Notes under the pieces: model-generated
The model's input: only the letters and a program-made list of their open reading frames with translations
Database searches by the model: none
Told to the model about the DNA's origin: nothing
Translations under genes and position numbers: made by a program
DNA from: Minisyncoccota bacterium
GTDB taxonomy: Bacteria > Patescibacteriota > Minisyncoccia > UBA6257 > JAKLIH01
Assembly: GCA_028702045.1 (NCBI GenBank)
Contig: JAQVPP010000014.1
Span: 1 to 14,847, forward strand
Length of the DNA: 14,847 bases
Reading direction: 5' to 3'
Part shown: piece by piece, positions 1 to 8,293 of the stretch
Layout of the letters: the number at the start of each line of letters is the position of its first letter
Position numbering within the stretch: position 1 is the first letter of the stretch

Positions 1-127
1 ACTCAATAAGCATAACAAGTCCATTTATTTTTGTACTATCAATATTAGTAAACATATATACAAATAAAACAATAGCTAATATGCCTATTACTAAATATAT
101 ATTTTTTTTCAAACTTCTTTTTTTCAT
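1..127 (-). CDS. N-terminal part of a membrane-anchored or secreted protein (partial)
   Basis: The gene begins at 127 and runs off the left edge, so only 42 residues are visible. They start with a basic stretch (MKKRSLKKN) followed by a hydrophobic segment at about residues 10-26 (IYLVIGILAIVLFVYMF), then polar sequence beginning TNIDSTK. This is a signal anchor or uncleaved signal peptide; no lipobox cysteine is seen. It starts 10 bases after the stop of the 53-residue membrane protein and is probably the third gene of the thioredoxin operon. No Shine-Dalgarno precedes the ATG; the context is TTATTATG. The visible part is too short for a family assignment. An envelope protein handled by the thioredoxin is possible but is only a guess from context. 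Confidence 0.55.
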   Translation of the reverse strand, partial: MKKRSLKKNIYLVIGILAIVLFVYMFTNIDSTKINGLVMLIE

Positions 128-137
128 AATAACAAAT

Positions 138-299
138 TTAATTTTTATTATTTTTTATTGGAAGAAAATACATAAATCATAAAACCCATACAAACCATAA
201 AGACATTAATAAATTATTCTCCGCAATCCCTACTACTCCATAAATAGAAAATAATCCAAAAAAACCTAAATACCAATTCTTTCTAAAACCTCATTTCAT
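138..299 (-). CDS. 53-residue Trp-rich small membrane protein
   Basis: This frame opens only if TGA is Trp: codons 3 (291-293) and 41 (177-179) are TGA. The product starts MKWGFRKNWYLGFFGLFSIY and has two hydrophobic segments, about residues 10-26 and 31-46, joined by a short GIAENN link, with a basic tail (KNNKN). Five Trp in 53 residues (two TGA, three TGG), mostly at segment ends, suits a two-pass membrane microprotein. The ATG lies 6 bases after the thioredoxin stop, so the two are co-transcribed. I do not recognise the family; the layout recalls short two-helix DUF3796-like proteins, which is a weak resemblance. A standard-code gene caller would miss it. Confidence 0.6.
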
Positions 300-305
300 A
301 ATACT

Positions 306-575
306 CTATTTATCCTTATACATATTTATTAGTTCTACAATTTCTTCCTTTCCTAATTCTCCAGTTTTTCTATCAATCTCATTACCCTCTTTATCTAAAA
401 AAATAAAAACAGGGATATCATCACCTAAATTAAACTCTTTAAGTTTCTCATTATTAACATCATAGTCATAATACTCTGTCTCGAGTCAAGGATTCTCTTG
501 CTCAATTTCTTGCCATCTTGGCTTCATAATTATACAACTTGCACACCATGGTGCTCCAATTTTTACAACCTTCAT
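306..575 (-). CDS. Thioredoxin-like protein (CASC active site), 89 aa
   Basis: A minimal cytoplasmic thioredoxin. The N-terminal beta strand (KVVKIGA) leads to the redox motif PWCASC with Cys11 and Cys14, and a cis-proline candidate lies at Pro54 (DDIPVFIF). It ends KDK with a TAG stop. Codon 30 (486-488) is TGA, read as Trp (NP-W-LE); under the standard code the gene would break there. It is about 15-20 residues shorter than E. coli TrxA. There is no signal peptide, so it should act in the cytosol on disulfides. It heads an operon with two downstream membrane proteins, which could link it to envelope thiol chemistry (inference). A good promoter lies at 607-635. There is no Shine-Dalgarno; the start context is TTAATTATG. 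Confidence 0.85.
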
Positions 576-606
576 AATTAATTAATTTAATTTTATATAT
601 ACTTTA

Positions 607-635
607 ATTTTATCAAACAAAATAAAACTTTTCAA
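607..635 (-). promoter_or_regulatory. Promoter of the thioredoxin operon
   Basis: Read on the minus strand: -35 TTGAAA (635-630), a 17-base spacer, and -10 TAAAAT (612-607) preceded by TGA, an extended -10. It lies between the gyrB terminator and the thioredoxin ATG and predicts a leader of roughly 25 bases. Confidence 0.6.
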
Positions 636-637
636 AC

Positions 638-663
638 AAAAAAGAAAGGTTCCCCCTTCTTTT
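638..663 (-). terminator. Terminator of the pheS-pheT-gyrB operon
   Basis: On the minus strand AAAGAAGG pairs with CCTTTCTTT (one bulged T) around a GGGAA loop, followed by a T-run. It overlaps the last bases of the gyrB stop codon. The stem is short and bulged, so this is a moderate call. Confidence 0.5.
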
Positions 664-2659
664 AAATATCTAAATTTTCAACCTTAGATGCATGTGCCTC
701 AATAAACTTCTTACGTGGCAAAGCTTCACTTCCCATCAAGATATTAAACATCTTATCAGCCTCCTCTGCATCTTCTATAGTGACCTTTAGTAATACCCTC
801 TTATTTGGATCCATAGTAGTTTCCCTTAAAAGAGATGCATCCATTTCTCCCAAACCTTTAAACCTGGAAATACTTACTCCTTTATAATCAATTTCCTCTT
901 TTACTTCTTCTTCATCTTTTATTTTTACAGTTATCTTTTTCTTACCATCAGTCTCTTCTATTTTATTTGCATCTTTTGCAATTTGAGATAACACTTTCAT
1001 CTTCTCTGCATCAGTATATGTATAATAAACAGATTTTCCTTTTTGTATCTTATATAAAGGTGGTTGAGCTATATACACAAACCCATTCTCTACTAGAGGC
1101 CTAAAATATCTAAATAATAATGTTAAAAGCAATGTTCTAATATGAGCACCATCAACATCAGCATCTGTCATCAAAACAATCTTATGATATCTTAATTTAT
1201 TCATATTAAAATCATCACCAAAACCAGTACCAAAGGCTAAGATAATATTCTTAACTTCTTCTGAAGCCATTATCTTATCAAATCTAACCTTTTCAACATT
1301 TAATATCTTACCTCTTAAAGGCAATACTGCTTGATACTTCCTATCTCTTCCTTCTTTTACTGTACCTCCTGCAGAATTACCCTCAACAATAAATAACTCA
1401 CATTCTTCAGCCTTTCTAGAACTACAATCAGTTAATTTACCTGGCAATGAACTTGATTCAAATACAGATTTACGTAAAATATTCTCACGAGCATTCTTAG
1501 CAGCTGTTCTAGCCTTAGCAGAAATAACACACTTTTCAATAATCCTCTTTGCGTCATTTGGGTTCTTTTCTAAAAAATCATAAAAAGCATCTTTCATAAT
1601 TTGATCGGTAGCAGTCTTGGCCTCAGGATTACCCAACTTACCTTTTGTCTGTCCCTCAAACTGTGGCTCTCTTAACTTAACAGAAATAATAGATACTATA
1701 CCTTCTCTAACATCGTCACCAGACAAAACAACATTTTCTTTATACAAATTATTCTTTTTAATATATGTATTAAGTGATTTAGTCAAAGCAGATCTGAATC
1801 CAGTTAAGTGCATACCGCCCTCAATAGTCTTGATGTTATTAGCAAAACTTAACTCAACTGACTCAATCTCATTTGTATATTGTAATGCTATCTCTACATC
1901 CAATCCCTCATACTCACTATGTACATAAAACATATTTGGATGAATAGCACTAACCTCCTTATTAAATAATAAGTATTTCAAAAAAGAGATGATTCCATCA
2001 GAAAAATAAAAAGAATATTTTCTCTCTTCTTCACGACTATCTATAACATCTATCCTAGTTTGCTTAACTAAATATGCTTGCTCACGTACTCTAGTTAATA
2101 TAGTTTTTAAATTATATTCTAGTTCAGAAAAAATCTCTGAATCAGCTTGAAATGTTATCTTAGTTCCTTTTAAATTTTTATCACACTTTTGTTTTTTAAC
2201 ATTTGCTTTTCTCTTACCTCTACAATACTCTTGTGAATATACATAACCATCTCTATATACCTCTGCTTTTAAATAAACAGATAATGCATTAACTACACTA
2301 ACACCTACTCCGTGCAATCCTCCAGATACCTTATACCCATCACCACCAAACTTACCTCCAGCATGTAGTGTAGTAAGGACTGTCTCAAGTGCAGATATTT
2401 TAGTTTGCTTATGTACATCAACAGGAATACCACGTCCATTATCTTTAACAGATACCATCCCATCTTTTAACAACTCTACTTCAATATGATCACAATATCC
2501 ACCCATTGCTTCGTCAATAGAATTATCTATTACCTCTCAGACCAAATGATGTAGTCCACTAACACCAGTAGACCCAATATACATACCTGGTCTTTTTCTA
2601 ACAGGTTCTAAACCTTCTAAAACAAAAATGTCTTTAGCTGTATAATTAGATTTTTCCAT
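662..2659 (-). CDS. gyrB: DNA gyrase subunit B (665 aa)
   Basis: The ATPase subunit of the type IIA topoisomerase that negatively supercoils DNA. The true start is at 2659: the N-terminus contains LEPVRKRPGMYIGST and HHLVWEVIDNSIDEA, the GHKL ATP-binding fold, with codon 41 (2537-2539) a TGA read as Trp. A standard-code call would begin wrongly at Met52. Later motifs are GLHGVGVSVVNALS (ATP lid), the TOPRIM motifs EGNSAGG and DADVDGAHIRTLLLTLLFRY, and the C-terminal SRFKGLGEMDASLLRETTMD. The EGDSAGG Asp is Asn here (N428, codon 1376-1378). ParE is possible in principle, but the motif set and 665-residue length fit a compact GyrB. The ATG follows the pheT stop by one base (TAA A ATG), implying translational coupling. 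No gyrA is in the window. Confidence 0.95.
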
Positions 2660-2660
2660 T

Positions 2661-4658
2661 TTAACGTATTTTAATATTATTTTTATTTAACAAATCATAA
2701 ATTTTCTCCATACTTTCCTCTATCTCTTTTGTTGTTAAGGTATGATCGCTAGCCCTAAAAACTAAGTGAAAAGATATGTTCTTGTTGTCATCATTTTCAT
2801 ACACATCAAACAAATCTATATCCTCTAGATATTTTAACCTTAAACTTCTGATCAAAACATATACATCTCCAACCATCAAATCTTTCCTCACATTTAGACA
2901 TATATCCCTGATACTTGCCTGATACCTAGGTATTGGACTAAACTCTATTTCTTTTTTAGTTTTTTCAAATAATTTCTCAATTAAACATTCAACAACCACA
3001 CAATTAACATCCTTTCTCTCTGTCTTAATGGAATAATCATTTAGCAAATTATCGCTTAGCACATACATTTTCATAATTAAATCCGTGTCAATCAAAACAT
3101 CTAGACACATATTTTCTTTTTCAAAATCATTCTTTTCAGATAATGCATACACAACTAAATCATCACTAATGCCAAGCTTCTCAAGCCAAGCACTAATATA
3201 TCCCTTAGCTTCTAATATTAAATCATGTTTACCATTTTTTTTATCATCATAAACGCAAAATGATAATAAATCTTTTTGTGAAATCAAGTTATCTTTTTTC
3301 TCAAAAACCTTATCTATCTCAAACAATTTTCCTTTACTAAAATTAATATAGTTAAATGAAACTGCCTTTACCATAGGTATATATAAGCAAGGAGTCATAT
3401 ACTTATTCTCTTCTGATAAATAATTTTTCAATTCAACAATATCACTAGATACATATTTTAAATCTTTGTCATTCAAAAATGCATAAGTGTTTATCTCATT
3501 AAACCCTAGCCCAACAAATATATCTTGATTCAATCACTTAAAGTCAAAATACTCGTTTCCTTTATTAAAGGCCATAACCACCTTAGGTTCAGAATAAGGC
3601 AAAGAATCAAAACCATATACACGTATAATATCAGCATACAAATCTTGTTCTGTCTTTAGGTCTTTCCTATACTCAGGAATTAATACATAAAAACTATTAT
3701 CATTAATTTTAGAAAAATCAAAATCATTCTTTTTCAAATAATTCAAAACAAATTTTTTCTCAAAATCAAATCCAGCAAATTGATTTAATTTTAAAATATT
3801 TAAAACAAGTTTTTCTTCTTTAACATCCTTAATAAAATAATTAGCTCCCAAATTACTACCTCCGCAATATTTCTTAATTAAATATATTGCTCTCTTAGTA
3901 GCTTTTTTAGACAAATTAATAGACAAGTCATGTACATACAAGCTTGACGCATCAGTTGATAAATTAATTTTTTTAGAACATAAGTAAATTTTATGATCAT
4001 CAAAATTAGCACTCTCTAAAACAATACTTTGAGTATTTTTATCTACCTCTGCTTTTTTACCACCTTTTACTCCAGCTATTGCCAAACTATCTTTAAAATC
4101 AGCAACTACCATACAACTACTATCAAGATCAATTTCCCTATTATCCAAAGTAGTAAACTTTTCTTTCTTACTATCCCTAACAATAATACCTGTATCAAGT
4201 TTGTCATAATCAAAAACATGCATAGGTTGGCCATACTCAAGCATAACAAAGTTAGTAATATCTACTAGCCCATTAAGTGGCCTAAGTCCACAAGTAACCA
4301 GTGCCTCTTTAATAAAATCTGGAGTTTTAAAATCAGATACCTTATTAAACAATGTACCAAAGTATGCATTACATCCTTTACTCTTAACCTCTAGTTTTAG
4401 CTTATCTGTTTTCTTGATCTTATCCTCTTCTTTTTTTACAAAACATATATTTAAAATCAAACACAAATCTTTAGCCAAGCCAAAGTGTGATCCTAAATCA
4501 GCATATCTATTAGCAGGTAAATCAACACTTAAGCAATAATCCTTACCTACCTTCTCATACTCTACCTCACCAACATGATATGTAATAGTATTAACAATTT
4601 TTTCTAAAGAAATTTTTTCTTTTAAAAAACTATTAATTAAATTATATGAATATTTCAT
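2661..4658 (-). CDS. pheT: Phenylalanine--tRNA ligase beta subunit, lacking the EMAP domain
   Basis: Non-catalytic partner of PheS in the (alpha-beta)2 enzyme that charges tRNA-Phe. It is one gene of 665 residues. In-frame TGA at 3534-3536 (Trp375, FDFK-W-LNQD) would otherwise split it into 374- and 290-residue pieces. Visible in order: the N-terminal strand MKYSYNLINSFL; directly after residue ~45 the remainder of B1 (SVDLPANRYADLGSHFGLAKDL); the B3/B4 editing region (LVDITNFVMLEYGQPMHVFDYDKL); B5 (LNQFAGFDFEKK to IIRVYGFDSLPY); the inactive synthetase-like core; and a C-terminal anticodon-binding FDX-ACB domain (FSPIPRYQASIRDICLNV). The roughly 110-residue EMAP/OB tRNA-binding domain normally inserted near residue 40 is missing, which explains the short length (about 800 in E. 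coli). The gene starts 5 bases after the pheS stop, without a Shine-Dalgarno. Confidence 0.95.
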
Positions 4659-4663
4659 TATAT

Positions 4664-5698
4664 TTATTTAAATTGTTTTAAAAACCGTAAATCAGTACTA
4701 TTAAATAATCTAGTATCATCAATTAGATACTTAACCATAGCGAACCTTTCTACTCCAATACCAAAAGCAAATCCTTGATACTTGCCTTTTGGATATCCTG
4801 CTATTTCAAATAATTTTGGATGGACCATCCCTGCTCCCAATACTTCTATTCATCCAGATCCTGAACAAAGAGGGCACTTCTTATCTTTTCCACGACACTT
4901 AAAGCACTCAATATCTACTTGCAAACCTGGAGAAACAAATGGAAAATAACTAGGTAAAAATCTCATCTTCCTTGTTCCTTTAAATATCTTTTGCATAGCC
5001 TCTTTAATAATTATCTTAAAATTAGATAAGTTAATATTTTCTGAAACCATAAGTCCCTCTAGTTGATGAAACTGAAATTCATGACGAGCATCTGTTGCCT
5101 CATACCTAAATGTCCTACCTGGCACAATCACATTAAAAGGTGGAAGATTCTTTTCCATGAACCTCATCTGTACTGGGCTTGTATGAGTCCTAAGCAAACA
5201 CCTACCCTTATCCTTTTCACCAATTAATTTTAAATTATCAGGAAACCAAAAAGTATCTCACAAATCTCTTGCAGGATGATCTTTAGGAATATTAAGTGCA
5301 TCAAAGTTATAGTATTCATTTTCAATTTCTGGGCCCTCTATTATCTGAAATCCTAGTTCCTTAAACACACTACACAATTCTCTTAAAACAATAGTTGCTG
5401 GATTTAAACTACCTACTTCAATCTTATTCCCTTTAAGTGTATAGTCAAAGAAATCTTTTTTATCTTTTGTACAACTTTCTTTAGCCTTAATATACAAATC
5501 ATTTAATTCTGTTTTAGCTTCATTTAAAATAGGACCTAGTTCTTTTTTATCTTCAATACTCAAATTTTTAAATTCACTAAAAAAATCAGATATTAAGCCT
5601 TTTCTGCCAATATACTTAACTCTGAAAGACTCTAAATCAAGACTATTTATATCTGTTTTAGCCTCATTTATCACAGCCTTAATATCTTCTTTTTTCAT
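4664..5698 (-). CDS. pheS: Phenylalanine--tRNA ligase alpha subunit
   Basis: Catalytic subunit that activates Phe and transfers it to tRNA-Phe; 344 residues, normal for the family. The N-terminal ~80 residues are a helical coiled-coil arm (LDLESFRVKYIGRKGLISDF). The class II core has DHPARDL-W-DTFWF, LLRTHTSPVQMR, GRTFRYEATDARHEFQFHQL (motif 2), a zinc-ribbon-like CxxC-6-CxxC (Cys265/268/275/278), W-IEVLGAGMVHP and the terminal FGIGVERFAMVKY...DLRFLKQFK (motif 3). Two TGA codons, Trp147 (5258-5260) and Trp283 (4850-4852), fall where homologues have Trp and are the best evidence for the code. Without recoding the gene falls into fragments. First gene of pheS-pheT-gyrB; promoter at 5735-5763. 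Confidence 0.97.
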
Positions 5699-5734
5699 AT
5701 TAAAAAGTTTTTATTTCTTTATATATATACCAAT

Positions 5735-5763
5735 ATTTTACCATAAAAAAACAAGATATTCAA
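5735..5763 (-). promoter_or_regulatory. Promoter of pheS-pheT-gyrB
   Basis: Minus strand: -35 TTGAAT (5763-5758), a 17-base spacer ending TATGG, and -10 TAAAAT (5740-5735), so TGG gives an extended -10. A second TTGGTATATAT lies just downstream (5721-5733) and could act as an alternative -10. The leader is about 35 bases. Confidence 0.65.
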
Positions 5764-5803
5764 ATACATAAAACCATTTTTGAACTAATATTTAATAAAT
5801 ATA

Positions 5804-6286
5804 TTAATTTAAATACTCTCTATATTTATCTAAAAAATACTGTATATCTTTTTCAAAAACAGTATCTCTGGCCAAATCAGAAAATCACTTATTTGTTTCA
5901 TTAATATATTTTTTCTGAAACTCAATACTAGCAAGATGCATCTTTGATAAATTATGCACCCTATCAGCTAATTTGACCATCTTAGCTAAATAATTCTCAC
6001 TAATCCTTTGAAAATATTCCCCAATATCATACCCCTCTTCTTTGCTCAATAACCTTACTGCATCAGCTATCTCAACACTAGATATCTTTTTTATATCTTC
6101 ATAAGTAACATCTGTATCTTCTATTAAATCATGAAATAATCCAACTTTTCAAAAATCTACACCAAAACCTCTTTCTTTTAACATCTCATAAACCGCCATT
6201 GGATGTGTATAATACAAGGTGCCTTCTTTTCTTTTTTGATCACCATGTTTTTCTTTCATATATACTATACACTCATTAATATTCAT
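5804..6286 (-). CDS. Stand-alone RelA/SpoT-type HD hydrolase (160 aa)
   Basis: Readable only with UGA = Trp: codons 46 (6149-6151) and 134 (5885-5887) are TGA. The protein is a single HD domain of the type that hydrolyses (p)ppGpp. Metal and catalytic motifs: YYTHP (His28), LFHDLIEDTDVT (His52, Asp53, Glu56, Asp57) and KLADRVHN (Asp108), followed by KYINETNKW near the end of the domain. There is no synthetase, TGS or ACT region, so it resembles a MESH1-like small alarmone hydrolase rather than a bifunctional RSH. Its likely job is to cleave ppGpp or a related nucleotide in the cytosol; substrate identity is inferred from motifs. It lies between the ydcF terminator and the pheS promoter as a single-gene unit. 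There is no Shine-Dalgarno; the leader is A/T only. Confidence 0.85.
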
Positions 6287-6315
6287 ATTATTTTTTTTAA
6301 TAAATTATTAAAATA

Positions 6316-6344
6316 ATAATATCAATTAAAAAAATATAATACAA
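6316..6344 (-). promoter_or_regulatory. Possible promoter of the HD hydrolase gene
   Basis: Minus strand TTGTAT (6344-6339), 17 bases, TATTAT (6321-6316), overlapping the tail of the ydcF terminator. There is no TGn extension, and the region is so AT-rich that chance matches are easy. Confidence 0.35.
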
Positions 6345-6383
6345 GAAAAAATCACCATTAATTTATACATGGTGATTTTTCTT
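6343..6383 (-). terminator. Terminator of ydcF
   Basis: A strong hairpin: AAGAAAAATCACCAT pairs with ATGGTGATTTTTTCTT on the minus strand around an AT-rich loop, running into TTTTTTCTT. The 5' arm lies inside the ydcF reading frame and encodes its last residues (KKNHH). Confidence 0.8.
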
Positions 6384-6938
6384 AGGACTAAAAATTTTTT
6401 CCAGTCCTAAAGAATACACTACTGGAATACCTATATACCATAGGAAATTCCAGATAGCAAATACAACATCATTCCTTGTTCTCCAGGTAGCCTCACTACC
6501 CAAAGAACTAACTGGTTTTGCAAAGACAAAGTGTATTTTATTCAAAATACCCCCGTACTCTGCAAGCCAACTACATCTCTCATAAAAAAACAACGAAGTC
6601 TTTTTATGAGGTAATATGACAACGTTTTTTTCAGAATCTTTTATTACTTTTCTTATCATTTTAAAAGATTCTGAAATTGACTTAGTAGGATATAATTTTT
6701 TAATTCTTACATCCTTAAATAAATCATACTTATCACATATTTTTTCAAACAAAACAGCCATACAATCTGCTTCTGTTTGATTTGCAATGTTTTTAACTCC
6801 ACCTACAAAATAAATAATTTTATTTTGTAAAGAGTTATTTTTCATTAAATATGTAATAAGTTTACCTAAAACAGCAAGGGATCTGTTTGATAAAGACCCA
6901 TCTTTATCAAACCCAATCCCTAACACAAAAATGTTCAT
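6363..6938 (-). CDS. YdcF-like DUF218 protein
   Basis: A 191-residue DUF218/YdcF-fold protein. I chose the ATG at 6938 over the upstream Met (6992) because AAAGGAG lies 7 bases before it and the extended -10 TATGGTATAGT is about 25 bases upstream; the longer form would start inside the thyX terminator. Motifs: MNIFVLGIGFDKDGSLSNRS (residues 1-20, the VLG...DG..S.R pattern), VGGVKNIANQTEADCM (45-60, Glu57), and SISESFKMI (87-95, equivalent to the family's S-T-x-E-N). A hydrophobic stretch at 157-178 near the C-terminus may touch the membrane. Biochemical roles in this family are poorly defined; nucleotide or cell-wall-linked roles have been suggested. All four Trp codons are TGG, unlike the neighbours; see the island finding. 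Confidence 0.8.
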   Translation of the reverse strand: MNIFVLGIGFDKDGSLSNRSLAVLGKLITYLMKNNSLQNKIIYFVGGVKNIANQTEADCMAVLFEKICDKYDLFKDVRIKKLYPTKSISESFKMIRKVIKDSEKNVVILPHKKTSLFFYERCSWLAEYGGILNKIHFVFAKPVSSLGSEATWRTRNDVVFAIWNFLWYIGIPVVYSLGLEKIFSPKKNHHV

Positions 6939-6959
6939 ATTCAACTCCTTTCTATATTT

Positions 6960-6970
6960 ACTATACCATA
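6960..6970 (-). promoter_or_regulatory. Extended -10 promoter of ydcF
   Basis: Minus strand TATGGTATAGT, with TATAGT at 6965-6960 and TGG directly before it. I see no good -35 at 17 bases (TTTTCT-like), so this would depend on the extended -10. Confidence 0.5.
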
Positions 6971-6986
6971 AAAATAATAAAAAGAA

Positions 6987-7015
6987 AAACACGGAGAAAC
7001 TTGTTCCCCGTGTTT
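6987..7015 (-). terminator. Terminator of thyX
   Basis: Minus strand AAACACGG pairs with CCGTGTTT around a 13-base loop, followed by TTCTTTTT. It starts 7 bases after the thyX stop codon. Confidence 0.8.
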
Positions 7016-7022
7016 AGTTTTC

Positions 7023-8213
7023 TTAAATTATCCTTGAAAGAGCTACCCCTTCTTCGGGATAACCACAATTATTACTACATTTGTAACCAAAAGTGCACCT
7101 TGCGCCAATTAAATATATTTGGAGCTCTTGTTTTTTTAGAACAGAAGGACACTGTTGATATAATAACAATAAAGAATTTTTTGTTCTTTGCATTATTTCT
7201 AATTGTGCGTTAAAACACAATCTTTCTTTACATTTTAACAAAAAATTATCAATTGTTCCCTCTTCTACAATACCAATATTTTGACCTTGGGGGAAATAAT
7301 TTTCAACACTCTTTAAGTCACCAGTCCACTCACTTACTAATGAGCAGTCCCCAACTTCTGCAATTATTGGGGGACAATAAAATAATCCAGTATTGAACTT
7401 AAACCAAGCACTATAATTAATAGTTCTATGTCGATGCGCCTGAGCTAATTGAGCAATAGAACCCCAATATTTAATCGAATAAACACTTCCTCCAATATAA
7501 TCAGCCCCACTCATTTCCCCTCTGATAAACAAAGATAATTGTCTTTGTTTTGTATTTTGGGCCAAGTTATTGTCTATTAAATTAAGTTCTTTACATCTCT
7601 TTAAAAAATATAAAGCATCAGGAAGCATTTTCTCATAAAAAACTTGATCAATATTTGGAGACTTTTGTAAAAAATCATATATCATTGAGTACAAAATATT
7701 TATTTGTCTCAAAGACACAGTATATATCATTTTGGTATTAACAAATACCGAAACCATATACCTTGCATTCTCTTGAGCCAATTTCTTGATTTTTTTGCTG
7801 TCAAAAATATTTTTATATCTCTTTTGAATAAGAAATATAAAAATATCTCTCCATTTTTCATATAATATCATTTCTCTTTCCGAAACACCACTTTCAGGAG
7901 TTATCGGAGTATATCGTGACGACTTTTCAGAAGTTACATATGCCTTTTCGTTATTCAAAACCATTGCCCAAATTTTGGGAATAGACTCAAAATTCAAAGT
8001 TACAAATATATGGTCATACACTGAATGATGACCATTATCTAAGGTTAACATAACTCTTTTGGTAGTTTTTTCCTCTGGTTCTTGTATAATATGATCATAT
8101 CCCTCTTGATCATAACACTCTCCAGCAAAATAACCACCTTGCTTCAATGCATTTGACAAATCAAATTTACCATTAGATAAAACAAATTCTCTTGGAATCA
8201 AACTAAATTTCAT
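7023..8213 (-). CDS. thyX: Tandem-domain ThyX-like flavin-dependent thymidylate synthase (396 aa)
   Basis: ThyX methylates dUMP to dTMP using methylene-THF, FAD and NADPH. This copy is about twice the usual ~220 residues and appears to hold two ThyX-like halves. Half 1 has GHHSVYDHIFVTLNFESIPK (61-80), SEKSSRY (95-101) matching the ExSxRY end of the signature, and ARYMVSVFVNTKMIYTVSLRQINIL (150-174). Half 2 has AQLAQAHRHRTINYSAW (254-270), supplying RHR, then ERLCFNAQLEIMQ (330-342, the AQxEIR-like helix) and a Cys-rich end (Cys373, Cys379, Cys383). A strong Shine-Dalgarno GGAGGT precedes the ATG by 5 bases. All five Trp are TGG. It has its own promoter and terminator and lies just after tRNA-Trp. 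The ThyX assignment is good; whether it is active is not shown. Confidence 0.85.
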   Translation of the reverse strand: MKFSLIPREFVLSNGKFDLSNALKQGGYFAGECYDQEGYDHIIQEPEEKTTKRVMLTLDNGHHSVYDHIFVTLNFESIPKIWAMVLNNEKAYVTSEKSSRYTPITPESGVSEREMILYEKWRDIFIFLIQKRYKNIFDSKKIKKLAQENARYMVSVFVNTKMIYTVSLRQINILYSMIYDFLQKSPNIDQVFYEKMLPDALYFLKRCKELNLIDNNLAQNTKQRQLSLFIRGEMSGADYIGGSVYSIKYWGSIAQLAQAHRHRTINYSAWFKFNTGLFYCPPIIAEVGDCSLVSEWTGDLKSVENYFPQGQNIGIVEEGTIDNFLLKCKERLCFNAQLEIMQRTKNSLLLLYQQCPSVLKKQELQIYLIGARCTFGYKCSNNCGYPEEGVALSRII

Positions 8214-8218
8214 GATAT

Positions 8219-8225
8219 ACCTCCA
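8219..8225 (-). promoter_or_regulatory. Strong Shine-Dalgarno of thyX
   Basis: TGGAGGT before ATATC-ATG. Notable because most genes in this window lack such a site and the local 16S 3' tail has no CCUCC to pair with it. Confidence 0.8.
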
Positions 8226-8257
8226 GTATATGTATGTTAATGTTAAAATCTATACAC

Positions 8258-8286
8258 ATACTACCATATTTTAAAAAAAAATTCAA
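8258..8286 (-). promoter_or_regulatory. Promoter of thyX
   Basis: Minus strand TTGAAT (8286-8281), a 17-base spacer ending TATGG, and TAGTAT (8263-8258). Its -35 and spacer length match the pheS promoter and its -10 matches that of the tRNA operon. The leader is about 40 bases and ends in the Shine-Dalgarno. Confidence 0.7.
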
Positions 8287-8293
8287 AACAAAA

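Noticed and set aside
2661..5698. pheS, pheT and rmuC as pseudogenes or frameshifted genes
   Set aside because: All breaks are single in-frame TGA codons with no shift in frame, and family sequence continues on both sides.
6939..6992. Longer N-terminus of the YdcF protein (start at 6992)
   Set aside because: It would begin inside the thyX terminator and upstream of the -10 element; the ATG at 6938 has the Shine-Dalgarno.
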